A stretch of DNA of 64,000 nt from Adiantum capillus-veneris (taxonomy: Eukaryota > Streptophyta > Polypodiopsida > Polypodiales > Pteridaceae). Every line of letters starts with the position of its first letter. The first letter of the stretch is position 1. The translations under genes were made by a program, and so were the position numbers. The notes under the pieces were generated by a model. That model was not told where the DNA came from. It did no database searches and saw nothing but the letters and a program-made list of their open reading frames with translations. The stretch is from assembly GCA_014529385.2 (NCBI GenBank), contig CM043962.1:43058598-43122597 (forward strand), written 5' to 3'. Of this stretch, positions 55,411 through 64,000 are shown in pieces.

Positions 55411-58400
55411 AGACATGGTGGGTGACAGACCGAGTACAGATGCCAGTGAGTTATGCAGGACATGGGGTAAAGTTAGGGGTTAGACGGCACTCATCTTCTT
55501 TGATCCACGTGCCAAAGCCAACTTTATCTCACCAGAGTTAGCTATGAAGCTCGGCATCAGAGCTGAACAGATGGGGTACACAACAGAGGCAGGGTTGGCA
55601 TGTCCTGGCACTCAGAGCATGTTACTCGCATCATTGGAAAGCTGCGTTTGGATATTCAGTCGTATGTGGACACAGAAGAGTTCTACATCATGCCACTGGA
55701 AGGATGTGAGGCCTTGTTGGGGATCCCGTGGATGTTCCGAGTGCATGGAGTCTTGGATGCCTACAACAAAAAGATCATTGTACACCATAGGGGCAAAACT
55801 GACACCTTGGATGTAAAGCTAAAAGGAGAGTCAGTCCCTATTGTATCTCCTTCTGCTATCACTTCTGTAATAAAGAATCATCTTTCTGTGTACTTGATTT
55901 TTGCACATGATGTCTCAGATAGTGATCAGTCAAATTTATATGTGCTAGATAAAGAAAGGTGAGCATTTTTGCTAAAGTTGAGTGACTGTTTTTCTGATTC
56001 ATTACCGTCGCAATTGCCGCGGGAGAGACCTGAGGACCATCGGATAGATTTGGTGCCAGGGTGTAGCCCACCAAATAGACCTCCCTATAGGGTTAGTGCG
56101 GCGCAACAGAAAGAGATTATGGGCTAGGTTGAGGAGTTATTAGAGAAGGGGCTGATTCAGCCTAGTTCTTCACTCTTTTGCTCCCTAGTGCTCCTAGTGC
56201 ATAAGAAGGATGGCTCATGGCGCATGTGTATTGATTACCGTGCGTTGAATAAGAATACCATCAAGAATAGGTTTCCTATTCCTCGAATTGATGATATTCT
56301 CGATTGTTTAGAGGGTGCTGCAATTTTCAGCAGGATAGACCTTAAGAATGGGTACCATCAGATTCGTATAAGGCTAGAGGATGTGCACAAGACTGCGTTT
56401 AGAACGACATTTGGTCTTTATGAGTTTCTAGTGATGCTGTTTGGGCTAACAAATGCTGCTGCCACGTTCAACAGAATGATGGACCGGATTTTCCGCTCGC
56501 ATTAGCAGTTTGTTGGGACGTTCTTTGATGACATGATAGTCTATTCGAAGAATGAAGAGGAGCATAGGCGTCACTTGACCATTGTGTTCGAAGAGCTGCG
56601 TAGTCATAGGCTACTTGTCAATCCTAAGAAAAGTGAATTCTTCCTGGAAGAGATCAACTTTCTTGGCCACATAGTCTCAAAGGATGGTGTCAGAATGGAT
56701 CCCACAAAGGTCGAAGCTCTTAAGACATGGCCAGACTTAAGGACTGTGCACGATGGCAGAATCTACTTGGGATTGTGTTCCTACTATAGAAGGTTTATCA
56801 GAAATTTTGCAGAGATAGCATCGCCTCTTTACGCATTGCAAAAGAAAGAGGTCACTTTCAGATGGTTCCAAAAAGAGATTTTAGCTTTTAGTCTCTTAAA
56901 GGAAAAGTTGACTTCAGAACCAGTAATTATTTTGCCAGATCTTAGGAAGTCATTTGTGGTCCAATGTGATGCGTGTGGCAGTAGCATCGGAGCACTGCTA
57001 ATGCAAGATGGACGGGTAGTAGCTTATGAAAGCCGAATTTTGCAAGGGCCATAGAGGACTATGCAAGTCTATGAGAAAGAGCTCTTGGCCATGATTCATG
57101 CGCTTTCTAGCTGGAAGCACTACCTGTTAAGTGCTGATTTTGTTGTCCAGACAGACCATTAGACCTTGCGATACTTCTTGACACAGTCAAAGTTATCCAA
57201 AAAGCATATGCGATGGGCAAACATTCTTTCCATGTTCCACTTTCAAATTATGCATGTGGAAGGCAAGAAGAATGTTGTGGCTGATGCCGTTATCAAGAAA
57301 GCCACGAATTTCGGCTGTGTCAATTCCTTATCATCATGAGTTAGATGACATGAAGGAACAATATGCTACTGATGAAGAGTTTGCAAAGATCTTTGAACAG
57401 TTGCAAGAGGGGCAACATCATCAGCACTGCCTCCTCAGAGATGGTTTTATGATGATGCATGGCAGATTTTGTGTCACTATGCCACTGCGACATAAAGTCA
57501 TGGAAGAGAGTCGTGTCCCACCGTATGCAGGGCATCGTGGTATTGATGCGACAGTTAAAGCGGTAGAGACATTCTTCTATTGGCCTACCTTGAGTGATGT
57601 GCATGCCTTTGTTCGAGCATGCATAATTTGCCAAAAGGTCAAGTTTGATAGGCAAAAGGCACAAGGGTTGTTAGAACCACTGTTGATTCCGGATAAGCCA
57701 TGGGAAAGCATTGCTATGGACTTTATCTTTGATCTTCCAAGAACGCCAACAGGGAATGATGGTACCATAATTTGCAGGTTCAGCAAGTAGGCCCAATTTA
57801 TCCCTGTCAGGAAGAAGATAAAATCTGATCAGATGGTACGCTTGTTCATGTACAATGTGTTTAAGTACCATGGTATGCCACAATCAATTGTCAGTGATCG
57901 TGATCCTCGCATGACCAGTTTTTTCTGGAGAGAATTGTTTGAGAACATGGGCACTACAAACTGATGGACAGTCATAAGAGGCTAATTCTACTGTCTTAGC
58001 TCTGCTGAAATGTTATGTGGCAGATAATAAGGGCAAGTGGGAACAGTATTTGCCTATGCTTGAGGATGCGTACAATAATACGATGCATTCGTCTACTCGC
58101 AAAGCACCTTTTGAGATTGTTGAAGGCGGCAAAAAGGTTCCTCCCACTTTGCATACAAAGGACAAGATCTTTGAGGCAGATCGATATGTTGAGAACATGG
58201 ATGAAATGTATAAGAAAATTAAAGTTGCCTTGGAGAAGACTCAGGCAAAGCAGAAAAAGGCTGCCGATCGTCACCTTCGTGAATTGTTGTTATCACCTGG
58301 TGATTGGGTTCTGTTAAGGTTCGAAAGGCAAGGTTAAAGAAAATGAAGGGCAAGGAACGGCTGTTTCCTATGCTCAGTATGCGTTATTATGGGCCTTTTA

Positions 58401-58815
58401 CAAGATTAGCGATGTGGCTTACAGGCTGAAATTGCATCATGCGTGGAAGATTCATAATGCGTTTCACGTGAGTCTTCTATGACCCTTCGTGGGTGATGTG
58501 CCAAAAGATATGCGAGATGAGGATCAGCCAGAAGTTGAGAAACTTGATGAGATCCTAGTACCTGAGCAAGTTTTGGCACATAAGGACATAAAAGTTAAAG
58601 GACAAGTTGCAAGACGTTATTTGGTGAAGTTCAAGAACTATCCGCCTATGGATGCAAAGTGGATGGAAGAGCATGAACTGTCAGAGTCACCAAATGTATT
58701 GCAGCTTTACCTTGAAGCCTTTGGGTTACAACCTCCTTATGCCCCAACCCAACCTGTGCAAAGGAGGGGTAATGATACAGCTAGCACATCAAATGTACAT
58801 ATGAATTTGGTGTAA
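55411..58815 (+). pseudogene. Chromovirus 2 pol with chromodomain (broken)
   Basis: Protease region around 55480-55960 (frameshifted; IQSYVDTEEFYIMPLEGCEA). RT 56188-57054: [36 protein letters not shown], catalytic FFDDMIVY after a TAG at ~56503. RNase H ~57050-57290 has two stops; zinc finger and integrase 57254-58337 (CIICQKV, SIVSDRDPRMTSFFW), with a deletion near 57960. Chromodomain 58600-58720: RRYLVKFKNYPPMDAKWMEE, HELSES, intact here. The chromodomain places the family among plant chromoviruses, which often read histone marks to choose targets. Confidence 0.88.
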
Positions 58816-58983
58816 TAAATGGAAATGACAAAAGTATGAAGGTCTCATTAAGTCATTTGTATCTATGTGTGACGACCTTTCTTGCGGATACATGCGATGA
58901 TAAAAGAGTGTTAATAGCACAAGATGAGTGGCGTGTATTTATGGTATGTAATCGAGGACGTTTGCGATTTCAAGAGGGGGGTA

Positions 58984-60415
58984 TGTCACGAGGACGTGGC
59001 AACTAGCTAACCTTAGTTGTTGTTTTCTTTCCAATGATTTTTCTTTTATTTTTGAGTTTCTCTTTCTGAAGTAGCAAATGGTCGGACATTGTATGGCCAA
59101 TGTGAACGGTAGTTTCACCCGCAAACGGGAAGTGGTCGGCACTGGAATTCATATAGTAAGAGGATGCCTAGGCTCAGAGCAAGATCATGTAGGTCCCCCC
59201 GTTGCACTTAGCAAGTTGGTGGATACTAGGAAGTGAACTCAATAAAGGCATAAAGTCAAGGTGGGACTACCAACAGAAAGTATCCACGGTTGGGCCACAT
59301 TGCACTTTTGGATGCGGTTCCAATGAAGATAGATGGTCAGATGACTAGTGGGAGCCCAACGGAAGCATCTCCTAAAATTTAGGGAACTGCTAATTTGGGC
59401 CGTGAAATGTGTTCGCGTCATTACCTGCGATATGACTAGGGGAACATTTTACAACTCTGCCGCGAAGCCAACTGAGCAACCAGTCGGGAGATTTTTAGGC
59501 GGCAAACCCGAAACGGGAAAATGCTTGTAAATGCACCAAGTGACACATTGCATCAAGAGGTGGCGCTGAATTTATAGCTGGGAGACTCATTTTTGAGTTT
59601 CCTGTCACAGGTTAAGAGCTATGGAGTGCTTTCTTTCCCTCTCATGTACAGTGTGGTGCTAGGGGTGATGCCCTGCACGCTACACACTGCTCTCTCTCTC
59701 CCCTACGTGCACTTATGTGATGCCCCACAAGAGGGCTCTTCATTTGACTGATGTACAACTGTGTTAGTTCATGCTTTTGTGCTGAGGCAAGAGCCTCCTT
59801 GAGCAAGAATAGGGGTAGCTAACTGCTACTCCAAAGCAGGCACTGGTGAGGGTCATAACCTCACCGTACAGGTGCAAATTCAGCACTATGTATGCGCAGA
59901 AAATTGACTGTTTTTTAGCCATACGAACTCCAGAGCACTTGGGAATCGTGCCCCACTGGCAGAGGACAGCTAGGGGACTGTTTGGGGCTGAAAACACGGC
60001 AAAAACCAGTAAATACAGCGTGCTGAATTTACTGTTTTTGGGCAGGAATCAGAGGGTATACGCCAGTAGAAGTGAGTTCTAGCAGGGGAATTGGTTTCGT
60101 GCAAATTTTGGGGCTGTTATGCTGCCGAAATTTGGCCAAATCAGGTAGTATCTTGCGGGAAGATATAGGTAAAGGATTCCCAGGACTCTACTTTGTAATT
60201 TACCCTCCTAAAGTATAAAGAAATACCGAAAGGGGCGCCAATTTTGGGGCCTACAGGTTGTCGGCGTTTGCTCGAAGCATTCTAGCTTCCGAGCCGTGTG
60301 TGTATTTAAGTGTTAAGTCCCGTCACAGGTTTCCTTCACACGTTTTCTCTGTGTGTGTCTAAAGTAAAGAATTTCGGGTGAAAGCCAACGCCTACCGCCC
60401 TACGGGCCGGTTTCA
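58984..60415 (+). repeat. Chromovirus 2, 3' LTR
   Basis: 1432 bp, preceded by the polypurine tract TTTCAAGAGGGGGGTA. It starts TGTCACGAGGACGTGGCAAC with only one copy of the start unit that is doubled in the 5' LTR. Motif AAATACCGAAAGGGGCGCC at 60217-60251. Confidence 0.9.
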
Positions 60416-60955
60416 CCTTGACGCCGGTTACCCTCACATGTAGAGCCTGCATCCTCCTCCTTTGTTCCTCTTCGAGAGTCATGTTAATAAGAGTGGGTGT
60501 ACAAGGAGCTTCCTTGCTTTCCCTTTTCTTGGCGACCTCAATCCATTTTCCGGTCTCCTCTACTTTCTTTTGTGTGGCGGACGGAGATGACCGCGGCCCA
60601 TGACTTCTTCTCCTCATCTTCCTTGATAACCATATTTCTTCTCTCATGGTATTCAATTCTTTCATCATGGATGGCTGAATTTCGCCTTCTTCGAGCCACC
60701 CACTTTTTACTGCAAGAAGTTCACCTTGGAGAGTTCGGATTGTGGCGTCTTGTGAAGCCGCTTGCTCTTCGACGTGAGAAATCCTTTCGCATAGGTTCTT
60801 CTTCTCCTCTTTCCATTCCTCCATCTTTTGAGAAAAGGTTGCCTCCATCTCTTTCTTTCACTCCTTCACTTCAACCTCAAGTGTTGATATCCGCTTGTTG
60901 GTGATCAAGAAATTCATGTTGAAAGGGAGGCGGGCAATAGCCACTGGGGAGGCCA
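60416..60955 (-). pseudogene. Fourth LINE copy, 5' part of ORF1
   Basis: Minus-strand ORF1 starts at ATG 60916-60918 (MNFLITNKRISTLEVEVKE) and runs through the coiled coil (MEEWKEEKKNLCERISHVEE, TIRTLQGELLAVK, EEGEIQPSMMKELNTMREE) to MTLEEEQRRRMQALHVRVTG, where the gypsy LTR interrupts it. A stop near 60860 and frameshifts near 60600 disable it. The leader up to 60955 is cut by another LTR. Confidence 0.85.
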
Positions 60956-61520
60956 TGTCACAAAGTGATGACGTGGCGGACAGCAGAAACCCTAATTTCT
61001 GCCAGAAACCCTAAAATTCCTGCAAACCCTAATTTTTGCCAAAAACCCTAAATTCCGGAAATCACGGAGGCGGATTATTAAAAAAAGATTTTTTATTTAT
61101 TTTTTATTTATTTTTGGAAAATGATGAGCGACGCGAATTTTGTTTTTGCTTCTTTTTTATAAAAAAAAGAGAAAAGACTCTCTAAGAGAGAGAGAGAACT
61201 CATGCTTTTCATTTTAAAAGCTTTTGGGGCTCTGCTTTTGGGCATCCCTTGTAACCTTTAAATTAGTGGTGAGGGCCTTACTTCTCAGGGCATCTGGACG
61301 CAGAGTCTGAGAGTGAAACCCTAACAGCTCTCTTGTACTTTGATCATTGATTAATATAAAAAGAAATACCGAAAGGGGCGCCAGTCTTTGGGGCCAATAT
61401 CTCTTGGCACGGAACTCCGCCGGGCCAGTGCAAATCTATTGTGATCTGTGAATTGTTTTGAAGTGGTTATTTGGTGCTGTCGCGGTTGATTCTTGACTTG
61501 GAGTGTCCAAGTCTGTTACA
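60956..61520 (+). repeat. Gypsy element 3, 5' LTR (565 bp)
   Basis: Starts TGTCACAAAGTGATGACG and ends GTCTGTTACA. Rich in AAACCCTAA words near its start (five between 60987 and 61053), followed by an AT-rich stretch. Motif GAAATACCGAAAGGGGCGCC lies ~160 bp before the end. Confidence 0.88.
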
Positions 61521-61521
61521 G

Positions 61522-61533
61522 TGGTATCAGAGC
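61522..61533 (+). other. Gypsy element 3 primer binding site
   Basis: TGGTATCAGAGC one base after the LTR, complementary to initiator-Met tRNA. Confidence 0.93.
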
Positions 61534-61590
61534 CCGGCCGATTTCTCTTCTACGGGAAATCCGATCCCTGAATTTTTTTCCGCGGCACCT

Positions 61591-63242
61591 ATGGCTTCAG
61601 GCAATGATCAGTCGACTCCCTCTGCATCTGGAGATGCGGGCTGGGATCACAACGAAGATTCAGGCAGAGAGTATGGCCCGCCTTGGCCTACTCAGGCGGA
61701 GCAAAGAGAGATGGAGCGTCGTCAATTGATTGGCGATGCAACAAAGATGATGCTCAATTTTGCCAAGGACCCGAAGATGGCAAAATATATGAACCAGACC
61801 TCTTTGGAAGAGGTACAGATGGAGTGGCAGAGAACCACAACACCACTCCCGAAACCCGCTCTCAAGAAACCTTCTGCCTCCAAGAAATATACGGAGAAGG
61901 AACTGGAGAACGTGGTTGATGCACGGATTGCTCAGCTTTTTCACACGCAAAAGAAAGCCAAAAAGCACGGCAAAAAGCAGAAGAAAGGCACTGACTTCCC
62001 GGGATATTTGGGTCGTCGGTCGACATTTGACAAGGCAAAGAAATTGAAGAAGCGCGTCAGGTTTGAAGACCTACCCAGTTCTTCTTCTTCTTCTTCTGAC
62101 AGTTCTTCTAGCTCCTCGGATTAGAGCGAAGAAGACAGAAAAAGCAAAAAGCGAAGCAAGACACAAAGCTTCGGAAAGGGCAAGAAAAAGGCAAAGAAGG
62201 CTACATCTCGCCCAGAGACTGACAGTTCTATTGAGGACTCGTCTACAGACAGCTCAGATTCCGATGACGGAAAGTTTTATGCGAACAAGAAGAATTTTTA
62301 CAAAGCCAACCAGTATGACTTTCTCGAAGATAAAAGCAAGAAAGTCTGAGAGTTTAAGGAAGGTGGCCACTCGGTCAAGTTTGATACTTTTCAGGATACT
62401 CAGATGCTTCGAAGGCTTTGTCTTTTATACAGCAGTTTGACATCGCTTTCGCGGGAGGACGCTATTCAGAGCACTCCAAGATTCCGAGAGCTGCCTCTTA
62501 CTTTAAGGGGAGTGCTCGTACTTGGTGGTCCACGCTTCTATTAAGCAAGACTGTGCCAGTTACATGGCTGAAATTCAAGAGGCTTTCTTCTTGGTTGACT
62601 CAAGAGTTTGAGCGAGATATACGAGCTGCTTGGAACCATCTCCGGATGACCAAGAGCGATACAGTGAATTCTTATTGTGAAAGATTCTGGAGCTCTTTTC
62701 TACCCGCCTCTTCATTCAAGAAGATCTCGTTCAGAGAACAGATTGAGCGGTTTACCTTGGGTCTACCTACAAAGATCCGAGATCACTGCTTGGAACAGAA
62801 GTCGGCTTCTATTCAGGAGTTGATGAGTCATGCGAAGCGGGGCTTTGCCATTCACTCTGGCAGTCTGACCTACCCCACAAATGAGGCCATGACACAACGA
62901 GCCGAACAGACTTCTGGGAATGAAAGTAGAATGAAAAAGAGCAACCTAGAGAAAAAAAAAAGGATGCACGACCCAAGCTTACTTCTGAGGAGAGAGCTCG
63001 CTTCATCAGAGAGGGGAAGTGCTTTGGATGCGGGGAACATGGACATATTTCCGCGAAGTGCCCTGATACGGCACACAAAGAACAGAATGATAAAAACGAC
63101 GACAGGTCTGAGAGTTCGAGAGCAGCTGAGGAATGTGGCAGAAAAGGCAGATAGAAAAGCAGAACTGGTACCACATGGCGTGGGACCTGCACCGAATCTA
63201 ATGAATGAAAGTACAAACTTTGCCGCTTTCGGGGCAAAGTGA
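61591..63242 (+). pseudogene. Gypsy element 3 gag (broken)
   Basis: The first frame, 61591-62124, starts MASGNDQSTPSASGDAG (start chosen because it follows the PBS leader), is lysine-rich around residues 100-160, and ends in a serine/aspartate run before a TAG. The capsid part is in 62418-63242 (FIQQFDIAFAGGRYSEHSK, GSARTWWSTLLLS, YCERFWSSFLPAS, REQIERFTLGLPTKIRDHCL). A zinc knuckle CFGCGEHGHISAKC is readable near 63020-63060 in a different frame. Stops at 62124 and ~62349 and frameshifts near 62400 and 62950. Confidence 0.8.
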
Positions 63243-64000
63243 AGGATCACGAAGCTCTTTTGAAGGAGCCAAGGCCAACTTCTTTTCACTTGGAATTGGC
63301 GGCTCGATTTGGAACTACGCCCAACAGACTGACGCCACAGGCGGAGGTAGTTCGACTGGCACCCGGATGGGATGTTGCCATTACACCGAGCATTGGCAAA
63401 CTTTGTTTGCAATGATAGGGGTGTTCAGGGCACGCGAGTGACGTTCTACTCGAGATCCCTTGGTACCACAAGAACTACGCCGTGGTTGACTACCGGGCCG
63501 AGAAAGCGACTTTGATAAATGAAGGGCTTAGAGATTGTACTTGATGAACTTCAGTTTTCTTATTCATTCTTTTGGGAGAACTGAACGATGGATAAAAGTT
63601 GAATATGTTTTGACCTGAAGAAAAGAACGCCAAGATTTTTTTCTCCACGCTCATGCCGATTGCTTTTGAGAGGGCCTGAAGATCATACCATTGATCTGAT
63701 ATCTGGAAGCACGCCACCGAATCGGCCACCTTATCGTGTGAGCCGAGTACAAAATGAAAAGATTATGAACTCAGTGAAAGACCTCTTGGAAAAAGGTCTT
63801 GTCCAGCCTAGTACTTCACCGTATTGCTCTCCAGTGTTGTTGGTTTTGAAGAAAGACGGATCTTGGAGAATGTGCATCGATTATAGCACTCTCAACGAAA
63901 TCACCATCAAGAACAGATTTCCGATTCCTAGGATCGATGATATACTCGACAGGTTACAGGGATCCTCGTGCTTTAGCAGGATTGACTTGAAGAGTGGATA
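63243..64000 (+). pseudogene. Gypsy element 3 pol: protease remnant and RT start
   Basis: 63430-63530 encodes the protease end DVLLEIPWYHKNYAVVDYRA; the catalytic D-S/T-G segment expected upstream is not visible and may be deleted. From ~63680 RT begins: [69 protein letters not shown] at the window edge. This resembles chromovirus 1 RT closely enough to be a sister lineage. Confidence 0.82.

Larger units (their letters stand above)
52113..60415 (+). mobile_element. Ty3/gypsy chromovirus 2 (plus strand)
   Basis: Element of 8303 bp: 5' LTR 52113-53560, internal 53561-58983, 3' LTR 58984-60415. Flanks CCGTG (52108-52112) and CCTTG (60416-60420) are read as a 5-bp target duplication with one mutation. 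Same family as chromovirus 1 and opposite in orientation. Coding regions carry many stops. Confidence 0.92.
60956..64000 (+). mobile_element. Ty3/gypsy element 3, 5' part, runs off the window
   Basis: LTR 60956-61520, PBS 61522-61533 (initiator-Met), gag from 61591 and pol into RT at 64000. The LTR differs from that of chromoviruses 1 and 2 in length and sequence apart from a shared GAAATACCGAAAGGGGCGCC block at 61360-61395. Inserted in or beside the leader of the fourth LINE. Confidence 0.88.

Noticed and set aside
43372-60415. A single 17-kb inverted duplication
   Set aside because: The arms have different lesions, different target duplications and a spacer that restores the LINE ORF, so two insertions explain it better.

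Overview
The window is nuclear DNA of a eukaryote, almost certainly a land plant with a large, transposon-rich genome. Evidence for this: two spliced exons of a plant-type protoporphyrinogen oxidase, a Ty1/copia element primed by initiator-Met tRNA, Ty3/gypsy chromodomain elements, L1-type and non-L1 LINEs, tRNA-derived SINEs, and very many microsatellites. I cannot name the species. A fern, lycophyte or gymnosperm would fit the transposon density, but that is a guess.

Layout. 1-7.1 kb: AT-rich intergenic DNA with diverged duplications, a LINE relic and a 378-bp tRNA-derived SINE with target duplications. 7.1-12.9 kb: a mosaic of short LINE and SINE pieces joined end to end through (CT)n tracts. 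Within it, on the minus strand, is the last exon of a protoporphyrinogen oxidase (PPO2-type) gene (8009-8148). 12.9-20.8 kb: one decayed L1 element, a (CA)n-rich stretch and an older L1 relic. 20989-21095: the penultimate PPO2 exon, so everything between 8149 and 20988 is one 12.8-kb intron. 21.9-23.15 kb: a Ty3/gypsy fragment. 23.2-28.05 kb: a full-length LINE with two intact ORFs. 28.45-31.8 kb: a second, 5'-truncated copy of that LINE. 31.8-38.0 kb: a third copy, split by an intact and very young copia element (32147-37698, TSD CTCCA, LTRs differing at one site). 39.4-60.95 kb: a fourth LINE copy whose ORF1 is split by two Ty3/gypsy chromoviruses lying head to head 38 bp apart (43372-52074 minus, 52113-60415 plus). 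60956-64000: the 5' part of a third gypsy element that runs off the window.

The most interesting system is the dominant non-L1 LINE family. Its 3' UTR ends in a conserved block (GACGTTAATATAACATTTCA-like) followed by (CT)n, and nearly every copy also starts directly beside a (CT)n tract of the same strand. This suggests a LINE that inserts into, and rebuilds, CT microsatellites. A tRNA-derived SINE in the same region ends in a GACGTTAAAA(T/C)TCTCTTC (TTC)n(TC)n tail and shows the same CT-flanked junctions, so it may use the LINE machinery. One LINE copy has both ORFs open and could be the source.

The only host genes I can support are the two PPO2 exons. The rest of that gene lies upstream on the minus strand, outside what I could recognise. 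Two possible plus-strand host exons near 28.2-28.44 kb are weakly supported.
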